Source: Palaemon carinicauda (taxonomy: Eukaryota > Arthropoda > Malacostraca > Decapoda > Palaemonidae). Taken from it: 64,000 nucleotides of DNA. The notes beneath the pieces were generated by a model, which searched no databases, was not told the origin of the DNA, and worked only from the letters and a program-made list of their open reading frames with translations. The stretch lies in contig NC_090735.1 in assembly GCF_036898095.1 (NCBI RefSeq), positions 856,960 through 920,959 on the forward strand. Direction: 5' to 3'. The position numbers and the translations under genes were made by a program. Positions within the stretch are counted from its first letter, which is position 1. Each line of letters opens with the position of its first letter. Positions 19,247 through 30,500 of this stretch are shown here, one piece after another.

Positions 19247-21704
19247 GAGAGCTTACCCTGCTGGGAGCTCTGCCACGAAAGGGCGGGATAAACCTAGACG
19301 CAGGAGTCTCGATTCTGGGTCTCACAACAAAGGATGAAGAAGGAGCTCCCTTGCGAGACGAAGAAGCCATCAGGTCATGTGTGTCCTTCTGCACAAGCGA
19401 AGCAGCAATGTCCTTAATCAGCTGTTGTGGAAACAAGGCAGCCGATAAGGGAGCAAAGAGCAGTTCCGATCTTTGACAGGGAGTAACTCCTGCTGAAAGG
19501 AAAGAGCAAAGGGTTTCTCTCTTCTTCAGGACTCCCGACGTAAAGGTGGAGGCGAGCTCATTGGAGCCATCGCGGATGGCTTTGTCCATACAAGACATAA
19601 TAAGTAAGGATACATCTTGGTCAGCAGACGAGATCTTCCTACTTAATGCTCCTAGAGACCAATCTAGAAAGTTAAAAACTTCAAAGGCCCTGTATACGCC
19701 TTTAAGGAGATGGTCAAGGTCCGAGGAGGACCAACAAATTTTCGAGCGTCTCATGGCCAGGCGACGGGGAGAGTCTACGAGGCTTGAGAAGTCACCCTGG
19801 GCAGAGGCAGGGACTCCCAAGCCGAGAACTTCTCCCGTGTCATACCAGACGCTCGATCTAGAAGCTAGCTTAAAAGGTGGGAAGGCAAAGGCCGTCTTCC
19901 CCAAACTCCTCCTGGTAACCAACCAGTCGCCTAGAAGACGTAAAGCCCTCTTAAAAGAGCGAGAAAGCACTAGCTTAGTAAAGGCAGGCTTGGTAGCAGC
20001 TAAGCCTAGCGCAAACTCAGACGGAGGCGAACGAGAAGCAACAGTAATAAAATGATCTGGGAAAAGATCCTTGAAAATCATCATGATTTTCTTAAAATCC
20101 ATCGAAGGTTGTACAGCCTTAGGTTCTTCTACATCAGATAAAACGTCCGAAGGATTATCATTAGGAGGAGGATCAGCAACGTCCTCATCTGAAGGAACCT
20201 CGTCCGACAACTGATGAGTCTCAAGCAAGGGAGAGACCTGCCTTGGTGGCAATGCTTGACAAGCAGAGTCCACACGCAAAGGAGCATCAGTAGCAGTCCA
20301 GGACGCTACGTTATGTAACTGCTTAACGGACTGACTAGCAACAACAACAGGAGCGGGAGGACGCTCGACGTCAAGTCGAGACTGCCTTGACTGCCTAGAT
20401 TGAGCAGTTAAAACAACTCTTAACTGCGGTGCTTGACGCTCAACGTCAAAACAAGTCAACTTAGCTGGTTGGCGAACGTCCTGAACGTCAACACGAGCAT
20501 GCGGCAGCGGCTGAACGTCCACAAGCGGCTGAAAGTCAACACGGGACTGCATCGAGTGAGGCTCCAAGTCACGTGACTGACGTGACTTTGTAACGTCAAC
20601 GTCAACAGGACGAGCAAAGGCTCGTTTGGGCGGCTGACGGCCAGGATCTCGATCAGCGTAACGGCGAGGATCATCGTGAACCTGCTCAGCAGTATACTCC
20701 TCCCTAAGGGAGGCAAGCTTATTCTGCTTATCCTGCAGGACAACCCATTTAGGATCAACGGGAGTGGGTACGGGTCGAGACGATGGTAACGTCTGTGACT
20801 GCAAAACATTGCCTAAACTAAGACTCTCGGAGCCCGTGTTACGCTTCTGTTTAGGCGGCGAGCAGTCTTCCGATGACTGCACAGGGTCAGAGCTGTCCCA
20901 ATGGCTACAACCAGGACGCTGGACCTGTCCTGAAGGGACTGACTTCCGCTTTAAGGGTCTCGAAACCTTCCTCCACGGTTTCTTACGCGAGAAGCCTTCG
21001 GATGACGAGGAGAAAACCGCCTTGCTCGTCTTATGGTAGGGGCGGTCTTGACGAGACACGCCCGAAACCATAGAGGGAACGTCTGTTCGTTGGTTAAAGC
21101 CTCTCGTCCCCATAAGTCCTACGACATTACTTCTCCCTGGTGCATGGGAGCTTGCAAGAGGTCTCGGACTAGGCGAACGACAAGCACGAACAGACGAACC
21201 CTCGGTCGCAACACTGATAACACTTTGCGCACTAATCACTTTATCCCCACGATCTTCTAATGTGGCACTCTGACACTTTAACACTTTTACATCCGCCATG
21301 AGTTGATTACGGTCCGTAGCCAAAGATTCAACTCTCTCGCCCAACGCTTGAATGGCACGCAACATATCCCGCATTGATGGTTCATGAGTGCTAGTAGAAG
21401 GTTCAGGCACAACTACTACTGGGGAAGGATTAGGTTCAGGGGCATGGGAGGAGGAAAATTCTAATGATCTAGAGGAACTTCTCCTCACCCTATCTCTCTC
21501 TAGCTTACGAGAATACTTATCAAACTCTAGCCAGTCGAATTCCGAAAGTACCACGCACTCATCACACCGATCTCCTAATTGACAGGTCTTACCCCGGCAA
21601 TTAGAACACACGGTATGTGGGTCGAGAGAGGCCTTTGGAAGACGTTTGTTACAATCCCTAGCATTACATTTACGAAATTTAGGAATTGGAGAAGGGTCAG
21701 CCAT
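19188..21704 (-). CDS. Gag-like protein of DIRS-B
   Basis: 838-residue putative structural protein. The ATG at 21702-21704 is good. The N-terminus has a Cys-rich zinc-binding-like module (residues ~14-50: CNARDC, HTVCSNCRGKTC, CDEC). The middle is low-complexity and charged, with repeated VDVQPL/RQSR-type segments. Residues ~610-760 form the most conserved block, shared with DIRS-C (WYDTGEVLGLGVP against [20 protein letters not shown] in both) and presumably the capsid-like core. The C-terminus is Arg/Gly/Ser-rich. It ends in TGA, with the pol frame overlapping the end by ~58 bases. Intact although the neighbouring pol is broken. Confidence 0.83.
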   Translation of the reverse strand: MADPSPIPKFRKCNARDCNKRLPKASLDPHTVCSNCRGKTCQLGDRCDECVVLSEFDWLEFDKYSRKLERDRVRRSSSRSLEFSSSHAPEPNPSPVVVVPEPSTSTHEPSMRDMLRAIQALGERVESLATDRNQLMADVKVLKCQSATLEDRGDKVISAQSVISVATEGSSVRACRSPSPRPLASSHAPGRSNVVGLMGTRGFNQRTDVPSMVSGVSRQDRPYHKTSKAVFSSSSEGFSRKKPWRKVSRPLKRKSVPSGQVQRPGCSHWDSSDPVQSSEDCSPPKQKRNTGSESLSLGNVLQSQTLPSSRPVPTPVDPKWVVLQDKQNKLASLREEYTAEQVHDDPRRYADRDPGRQPPKRAFARPVDVDVTKSRQSRDLEPHSMQSRVDFQPLVDVQPLPHARVDVQDVRQPAKLTCFDVERQAPQLRVVLTAQSRQSRQSRLDVERPPAPVVVASQSVKQLHNVASWTATDAPLRVDSACQALPPRQVSPLLETHQLSDEVPSDEDVADPPPNDNPSDVLSDVEEPKAVQPSMDFKKIMMIFKDLFPDHFITVASRSPPSEFALGLAATKPAFTKLVLSRSFKRALRLLGDWLVTRRSLGKTAFAFPPFKLASRSSVWYDTGEVLGLGVPASAQGDFSSLVDSPRRLAMRRSKICWSSSDLDHLLKGVYRAFEVFNFLDWSLGALSRKISSADQDVSLLIMSCMDKAIRDGSNELASTFTSGVLKKRETLCSFLSAGVTPCQRSELLFAPLSAALFPQQLIKDIAASLVQKDTHDLMASSSRKGAPSSSFVVRPRIETPASRFIPPFRGRAPSRVSSRAEGKRGKRRGAKSSRGRV

Positions 21705-21907
21705 TTTGAAAAGTCAAAGAAAATCCAAAAACAATCCAAAGTCATCAACAATAAAATCTATCCAAAAAAGAGTTCAAGAGTTTAAATTGAAGATAAAAAC
21801 ACCTGCACTGCGAAAGCTCAAAACCAAAAAGAAGTACTTCACCAAGAATGACGAAAAACTCCAGGTCAACAGCGAGTAATGGAATCAACTTGTCGACAAG
21901 ACCGACA

Positions 21908-22078
21908 GAGAAGAACTGGAGCTGTTTACATGTATATGCGGTATCTGGCCGATAGTTGGCGCTGGTGGGCACACCCGCAACCTTCATGGCGATCGCTCGC
22001 GAGTTTTTGTGTTTTTCTGTCGAGCCGTCCGAGACGTCAGCTATTATATATTCACCGGCTAAGTTTAATATTTAAAAA
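21908..22078. repeat. DIRS-B inverted terminal repeat, 5' end of element
   Basis: Reverse complement of the 15596-15725 core plus an end-specific ~40 bases that reappear in the internal complementary region. The boundary near 22078 is where the match to that region ends. Confidence 0.85.
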
Positions 22079-24530
22079 TATCTAAATACAACGTACTTTA
22101 ATCATAAGTGTTAGCGTAAAGTAGCTCACCTGGCTCAAAGGACAGGCCTGATGAATTTTCTCTTACTTGGGATCTAAAATTGGAGTAGGAACAAAAACAG
22201 TCAATTTTCTAAACTATAATTTCTTAACTACAGTGATGCACAAAGAAGCCTCTGTACTATAAAGTACACACAATGGTTAAATCCTCAAATAAAATTTACC
22301 ATAATATACCATAAGACATTTATTCAATACCTTACATACTTCTGAATCACAAAATATATTAATCCTAAACACAACATGTTTGATAAAGATTTTAAGTTTA
22401 ACTGGTGCTTTGCCAAAGGTACAATGGCACAGTGTAATACAGTACAGATATATCTTCAACTTTTATTATTTGAAGTTATCATCCTTCCAAAATGTTATTT
22501 CAAGTAGTTACTTTTTGGTAAATATTTCACAATAATTTCTTCCATCTTATTATCAGGGGCAAAGTTTTATATGACAATAAATAGTCACCATCACAATATA
22601 ATTACTGTACTATGATTACATTTCGATCTAGTTGAACGACACAATGCTGCTTTAAAACATGCACTAAAAAGCTGATTTTCTTTCAATAAAATAAGTTTGT
22701 AAAATTTGAGAAACAACTGTACGAATAACACTTTCACCAAAAAACTTTTCACAAGTAATAATTCCTAATCTACATCAATCACAGCTATCGTTTACTTCGA
22801 GAGAGGAACCTGTCTTATACCACGTTACTTGACTATACCCAGGCTCACTGGCATTAAACAAAAGCTGCCAGGTGTCTCAGCCCTTCAAAAATTACCCTTA
22901 ATTTATTTGGTTTTCATTTCAAAAATTTTTTTAGTTGCTTCGCAAACTAGGTTGACAGATAATTGGCAGTTATTTTAGATGTAATGCATAACAAATTACA
23001 TTTCTGAAGAACACTTTCACATTTTATCAAATGGCCAATAATACTTGTCGGATCATTTACCAATCTGCCTTTCATGAATCTCAATACACTTCACAAATGC
23101 TAAGACTTAAATCCACACAAAATAAACAAAACTTTGAATACCTAAGATATATGATATACAAAGAAATGTCAACATTCTTAATACAGTAACATACAATTCA
23201 AAGATAGGACTTGAACTAATCAAGAATTCTCTATTCTATAAAATATATAAAGAAAGCCTTAAGTATATAATTCTTCTTAAAATACATGAAACTCTTCTCT
23301 TTTAATTAGGGTACTGTATTTAACTTGGGAATGTTAATACGTGGCAAATTTATTTTCTTTTGTCAATGTTGAAATACTGACTAAAAATAATTTGAAAAAT
23401 CAATAAAATATTAAATCTGTATATGCCTATGACAATCTATTATCTTCTAAATAATTATAGAAATAACAACTCGCAAATATGACAAATTCGTAGATAATTT
23501 GTATTTTTCCTAACTATACAAACCTTAGCTATTTAATAGGGGCTACGCCGAAAGTAATAACCCCTATTTAATAGCGTGGTTTGTATGTCAGTTACGGAAC
23601 AAATACTTATTCTCAATCAGACTACGAAAATAGTCGGGTTCGAACCATACACTACAGCATTTCCTCACGTGTATTTTCACTTAGCTACCTTAACTTATTA
23701 CTCAATATACTTGGAAAAAAAATGTAAAGGATTAGCTAATAAGGAATCCAAGCATAAGAAATTTCAAATAAATGGCTACAGTATTACACTACTAGTGGCT
23801 TTAATAACTGATTGAAGTTCGGTCCCATTCAAGTTTGCTTATATACTTTCTTCTTCCTCCTCAGTGCCTACATTTGTATTTCTTTACTGCTACAGAAAAG
23901 AATTAAAGTTTATGGTAATGTTAACTTAGAAATGCAATGCCTTATCACATGAGACAAAATCCACCCGATTATTAATATATAGCTATCTACAATTTCCCTT
24001 TTTCCTTTAATATGTGTGGTTATATATACAAGTGAATAAAATAATTACGTAAAATAAAACTGTAAAACAGCATCAGGATATGAAAGCATGCTGATTTCTT
24101 ACATAGTGAAGAATATCTATATATCTCCCTTTACAGATGTAAGCTATACAGGCTGTTCAACTGATTTCATTATCATGAAACTCCTCACAAACACATCAAC
24201 AACCAATTAGTTTCAACTCTAATTTCACAACCATTTGGTACTTATCTTTATGCTAGTAACTATCACATAAGCTGTTAATTCACTTAGTAAAGGCCCCAGA
24301 TACTACATTGGATACCTTTACGATTAAAATGAACAGCACCAAATAATTATCCCACGGTAACTTTATTTCTGGTAATGAAATCGAATCAAACGTGAAAGAG
24401 AATAACAAAAATGATTACACATGGCCAAATGAAAAAAAAATCAGGTAATTTATGTGAGAAATGAATCACTGACTACACATGGCTAACAAATGTGATGGTG
24501 ACGAAAACTGTTCCACAGACGAGAAAGGCT
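22079..24530 (-). other. Probable WBP2 3' UTR and downstream DNA
   Basis: Very AT-rich, without supportable genes, between the WBP2 stop codon and DIRS-B. Several reversed AATAAA motifs exist (for example near 22317), so the cleavage site cannot be chosen. Contains the short palindromic MITE at 23497-23605. Confidence 0.45.
23497..23605. mobile_element. Short palindromic MITE-like element
   Basis: The left arm ends AAACCTTAGCTATTTAATAGGGG and the right arm is its near reverse complement (CCCCTATTTAATAGCGTGGTTT), separated by ~22 bases. The outer ends are ATTTGTATTTTTCC and GGAACAAAT. The motif TTTGTATTTTTCCTAACTAT recurs at 36484. No coding capacity. Confidence 0.55.
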
Positions 24531-24578
24531 TCACTGGGACTTTTTGGTGGCAACGTCGTATGATGGTGGTGATTCGCT
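24531..24578 (-). CDS. WBP2: WBP2 exon 7 (last coding exon)
   Basis: Encodes 15 residues ([15 protein letters not shown]) and TGA. The acceptor is CTTTACAG just above 24578, phase 0. It contributes the fifth PPxY motif (PPSY), and its first Ser follows the PPAY that ends exon 6. Confidence 0.88.
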   Translation of the reverse strand, partial: SESPPSYDVATKKSQ

Positions 24579-27500
24579 CTGTAAAGAACAATGATTTCCC
24601 TATATGATATGAAATGTAATAAAACAAGACCTAACACACACTTTACTACTTATGTATAAACTCATAACTGCTTGCAACAACCTTCCACCCATTCCACATA
24701 ACCTCATCACATTCCACATTGCTTCCATGTCAACTCTATCATAAGCTTTTCTAGATCCATAAATGCAACATATCACTCCTTACCGTTTTTGCTAAATTTT
24801 TGTAGCATATCTGCCTAACTATATAAATCTGATCCATACATCCCACACCTCTTCTAAAGCCTCCCTGCACTTCTAAGATTGCATCCTCTGTTTTATCCTT
24901 AATCCTATTAATTAACACTCCACCATACACTTTTACAACAACACAACTAATATCCATAGAATTACACCACTCGTGCACATCTCTCTTATCTTTGCATAGC
25001 GGAACAATACACACAACTCCCTTACCTTTGTATAGCGGACCAATACACATACACCCCATCCAATGGCGCAATTGACAACCTAAAAACATACATTAAACAT
25101 TCTCACCAACCATTCCAGTACAGTCAAACTTTTCTATAACATCTTAGCCCTCACACTATCTATATTAGGTGCGTTTCCTGCTCTCGTTTCATCTAGAGCT
25201 CTCTTCACTTCCTCTCTATGATCTCTCTCATTCTCCTCTCCCATCATTGACACCTCAACACCTGCAACTGCAATCATATCTACCTTTCTATTATCCTCAA
25301 CATTCAGTAACCTTTCAAAATATTCAGCCCACATTCCCCTTTTACTTTTTTCTTTTTTTTTTCAACTCTTCCACCTTCACTCCCTCCCTTTTACATCCCA
25401 TCATTCTATTTCCCCACTCTTTTGTTACAACTAACTTTGCTTCAACCAAAAAATTATCAGATTCTGTTAGCCATACTCCTAAACATGTGTACACAGATCT
25501 TTCAATCTTCCAAATATCCTTATTGTTATCAACATATTATCCATCAATGCCCTTTCTACCACTTCCATTTGCTACTCTTACCCATGTATACTTATTAATA
25601 GCCCTCTTCCTGAAAACGCTACTACTTGACACTAGCTCTTGATCAACACTTATCTAACAGTCTCCAAACACACTTATATCCACATGGTATGCCATACTTC
25701 CCAATGACACCTTCTACCTCTCCAGAACTAATTCTGGCATTTAAGTCCCCCACCACAACCCCATAATTCCTTCTACTCAGTCCTTCTATCCACCTAGTTA
25801 ATTCATTCCAGATTTCATTCTGCTCTTCTTACCTTTTCTCACAACCTGGCCCATACACACTAACAAGAGCCCAACATTCCGTACCCAACGTAACACTTAC
25901 CCACATTAACTTATGTGACAGCTTGTTCCATTCCACAATTTTACCCAGCATCCATTCACTCAGCAATACAGCCACACCATTCTTGCTCTTCCCCTTTCAA
26001 TCCCAGACAATCCTGGTCACTTCACCCTTCTCTTTTATCCTTGCTTCACGCAAGGCCATTCATCCATTCTTCTATTCCAAAACAAACTTCCAATCTTACA
26101 TACTGTATTTTACTTTCTATCATACAACATCCACGCACATTCAGACAACTCAAAACTAGAGTGCAGGAGCAGTCACTCTCCCACCCAACATAGTGTATAT
26201 GTTGTATATCACCATCCTTGCTTTTAATAGTCTTTTCCCAAATAATATTCTTGTAATAGGGCAGACATAAGTTTAGTACATGCATGAGGAGATGGGCCGT
26301 ATAGCATACAAGTGCCCCACTACAGTTACATGCATGACACTACTCCTTCACCTGAATATAGCTCACTCCCACCCCTGAGGTCTGCACTCAAATATATTTC
26401 CTTTTTTAAGAGATTAACGCTACTGACTAATATCTACTGCTACAACAGAAAAATATACCGAGAAAAAACTTACATAAGCTGGAGGAGCAACGTAAGCGAA
26501 ATTAGGGGCACTTGGATCAAAATAACCGCTCTGAGCTGCTTCTTGGGCTTTGGCATCTGTAAAGAGAAAGCATAAATGGGTTCAATATGACATTGAGAGA
26601 GACAAGTAGATTTAAAAATAAATTATTAAAACGAAAATTTTTTGTTACAACTTTTGAAGGCTATTGTCCCTTTCTCAGAGGGAACGTAAGCAGTTTAAAT
26701 ATTATATAATTGACATATGCTGTACTCGTCTATCTTCTCTCCAAGCATCCATTATTGCAGCTTGGGATTTGGATTATCATGTGAATGATGCTGGTCCACC
26801 TCAAAGAGCTTGTCTATAATGTACAGTATTAGCTTCCCTAACCAAAAGTCCAGGGTTAGTTTTCAATAAACTTAATCCAAACTATTCTATCCAATCACTT
26901 TGTTCATAACCACCATTAGTGGTGAGAGAACAGCTCCTAGTTTTACCCAATCGCAAGTTTTTAGGTGATCCTACAATCCTTGCTTGGGCAATTATCTGTA
27001 CCAATTGCCACTGGATGTGCCTGAAAAAAGTTTTCGCTTGAGGAAGAGACATTCCATTTCCCCAAGTCTTTTTCCCTGGTTGGACGGAGCAATTTTGTCT
27101 CGGAGGTCTTTGCCATTCTAAATTTGCCCATTTTCATGGAGGTTGCTGGGAGGAATTCTAGCAGTTTTATCTTGAGATGAGGTATTATTTAGTGTTAGAC
27201 CAACATCTCGGCCAAGTCTGCTAAAATTTACCCACCAATCCAAGGGACGAGGAGGGATGGACTACATTGGCATTGACCCTGGTTGCAAGTAAAGTCAACA
27301 TTCTTATGAACACTTGAGGGATTGAGCATAGACGGGACTCTACGTATATCCTTGGAGGATAATCTTTAATGATAACCAGTGGTCAGTCACTGATGTTGAG
27401 TCAAAGGAAGGGGTTGATTTCCCTCGCCTGCTGGAGCATGATCCAGCAAGCTCTAGCTCATATCCTGACTCAAGGAAAAAGGGAGACAGGTTGTACAAGC

Positions 27501-30500
27501 AACCATTCCAGGTAAACCCTGAGTTTTCCCTTATGATTCCTCGTAGGTTGAGACAGATTCTGAGCTACCTGGTCAGCTAACTACACCATAGGGAAGCCAA
27601 CATCCAGCAAGGATTGTGTCTATTGATAAATCCCGAATGGTAAGATGGTTCAATTAAGAGGAACCTGAATCATTTGACTTCCAAAAGAAAGATCAATACT
27701 AAGCCGAATGAATGAGGGCGCAGAGTGTTTGCCTAACAGGTAAATATTTCATGTCGATTGCCGACGTGTCATATGATTGGTTTCAACCCACTGTCTCTGC
27801 ACAGGGATACTGAATCTTGTCCACCAACTGCCTTTGCTGGAATGGGAGTTGGTCGTGTATGTCTGCTTACATTATTTTGGGAATTAGTAGAGTATGTCCA
27901 CTTACAGACTGCTAAATAACAGACTAGTCCAGTTGTCTTTAGCACATAACGCCATTCCAGTGAACCTCCCTAGTTGCTCGCTAAACTAAGTTTCCATGTT
28001 GCGCACCCGAGGTAGCCCCTAGCTTTGCTTCCGGGAACACTGTATACGCCAAAATGCAACATCACTGCTCAAAAGGAAATGTTTGTTAACTAGCTATAGT
28101 ACTGTAAACGTGAAAATGTTCGTAAGCATATAGCTAGCAAAGCAATCATATCTCATTATCAGTAGTAGGAACTTGTACGCTCTTGGGTGGGACAAGTGTA
28201 ATCTTAAGCGACTAAATGTTCACCATAGTTTGTAAACGTAAGCATGAGCCAATTCCATCCCTAGAAAATAAACGCTTAAAAGAATAACCACCACAACGGG
28301 TTATGTCACACGAGACCATTGTGCTTTGAGGACATGCTGGAGTAAGGAGATCGCAAGGGATCTGATACCGATACTGTGTGAGTTATGATGAGTTCTTTAG
28401 CCCGTAAACAGGAGAAGTCCAAGGTAATAAGCCAGAAGAATTATGTTTCACGAGACTCATTTTCAAACCATGGTGGGATGCAGCGGTTAAAAAGCATTCT
28501 ATATGCGGCAATAACTGGGTAGGACTATGTCTAACAAGACTCTTTATGGCCTGGGGGCACAATGGTGGCATGCAGCGGCCATATTTCTACCTTCCTGGTG
28601 AGATCTGGCAGCATATGGGCAAGCGCGTGCGCAACCGAAGTAGCTCATATCATCCATTTATCATTCATTATAAGGGTGTTAGCTTGTAGGGTAATTATAT
28701 ACCAAATCAAGTGACAATTGTTAGACATGGAAAGGAGGCAACTGATCCCCAACGTCCAAGATACGGTACTTAGTTAGTAGTAGTAGTAGTAGTTAGGCGA
28801 ATGTTAGCAAGCACTTTAGCTGCGGGCTCTGACAAGACAGTTACGCAGGTATGGAAGCTTGCACATCGATCCGCATGCTCAGGCAACTTAAAAGTCTGTG
28901 CATGATCTCTCCCTTTTGTATAGCTATATAGCGAGCTGAAGTTCACAGAGTTACTGGTTACTCATATTGAGAAGACGTTATAATAAGATATGTTGCATAG
29001 AAAGATCTGTGCTGTTCTCACTGTACTTGTGTGCTATACAATATGTCACGAGTGAGGTATTAAGCGCGTAGGATGGAGAGAGCGCTGAACACCCTCTACA
29101 GTTGGTAAGTGTTTGGTTAGGTGCATAGGTATGAGCGTGTACTGAATTCCCTCAACTGTATGCTGTGGTGAGAGGGGGATTTAGTGAGTAGCTGTGGTTG
29201 GGGGCTGAACTCCCTCAACTGTTTGTTGCGACTTCAAGATGGTTCTAGCATGTAGCTGCGTGCGAGTGTTAAGCTCCCTGTGAGGACGAGTGAGTATGTG
29301 AGCTCGTAGATGGCAGTGCTCTCAGCTCCTCATTCCCTAACCTCACTGGGTTAGGGGTTTGTGCTTCGGTGAGGTACAATGTAGGTAATAACAGCAGAGA
29401 TATGGCCTAGAAGAGGTTTCTCCCTTATAAGATATTACAACATAAGTGGTACAGATTCCGAAGGGTGGGGGCCCGAAGGGTGGGGCCTCATAAAGCTCCA
29501 AGAATTTGTTTTGCCCAAAAGCACAAGACTCATCGATGTAAGACGGCAACCACAGGCGATCAGGCAGCTGCTAACGAGACTCGTTTTGCACCCTGAGGGT
29601 ACACACGGAAGGAAGTCTCTCCCGTGGACAGGAAAGAGGACCAACCCTTATTGCCCCCGTCGGCAATTCTCCCCACAAGAGGGAAGGTTGCTAGACAGTG
29701 GCTGGTGGAGGGTAACTTTCCCTTGGAAGAGAAGTTGTCCAGCTCCTGGAGGCAGACCTCCGGCCAGAGGTCTCTACTTCCCGTCAATGAGCTGAAGTCA
29801 AGTTGAAGATTGGACTTTGAAAGCTGCCCTCGACGTTGAAAATGCGTTTGATAAAGCATTTTCTGGGTTACCCTTGTTCTCCACCATAGGAGGAATGAGG
29901 CCTGTCACTAAGGGCATGAGAAAACTGTTGGTGCATTACCTCCAGATTCTCGGAACGGAAAACTGAAGTTAATCCTTAACTGTAGACTTTCGACGAACCA
30001 TTCCTTAGCAGAAAATCCGAAAGCCCCAAAGGAAGGCAGGAGTTGTCTCCCCAGGTGGTGGATGACCCCGAACGCTTGGCAACGATGTCCGCACCTACGG
30101 GTTGTCCAGGAGTCGCAAGCTCTATTGGTGGATTACCTGTAGAGCGCCCATCCCTTACTCGACCGTCCTCCAAAGGAGAACATGCGACCAGAGTCAGAGA
30201 GGAGGGGTCACACTCGAGGAAGATCCCGAAGGAGAAGAATAACTCAAGACTTCCTCTTCACCGCTTACCAATCTCACCACTGGAAGAATGGTCACTCCTG
30301 ACACTTGATACCAGGAGAGTCCTACAAGCAGAGAGACTAAATGCAGGACGAAGGGAAAGGGAAACCGTCTCGGAAACCGAAAATAGGTGCCGCATTGGCG
30401 GCCTTCAAGGCTGAGCATGCCCGTAAGACGGGGATCATAAGAACTCCAGAATTAGATAGGTCATAAGGCCATTTTGTTAACAGTCGAAAGAAAATGGAAC

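Larger units (their letters stand above)
15531..22078 (-). mobile_element. DIRS-B: complete DIRS element, degenerate pol
   Basis: 6.55 kb element read on the minus strand, with its 5' end at ~22078. It has gag (19188-21704), an RT-RH-YR frame with in-frame stops (16256-19246), inverted terminal repeats (15531-15725 and 21908-22078) and an internal complementary region (15769-15864) next to its 3' end. The repeat cores (15596-15725 and 21908-22038) are near-perfect reverse complements. The outer ends differ, and both are copied in the internal region. Gag is open, but Pol has at least four premature stops, so the copy is not autonomous. It is related to DIRS-C. It lies downstream of WBP2 in the same orientation. 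Confidence 0.9.

Noticed and set aside
25169..26193. Plus-strand frames rich in Pro/Phe/Ser/Leu
   Set aside because: Antisense shadows of the LINE endonuclease/RT on the minus strand.
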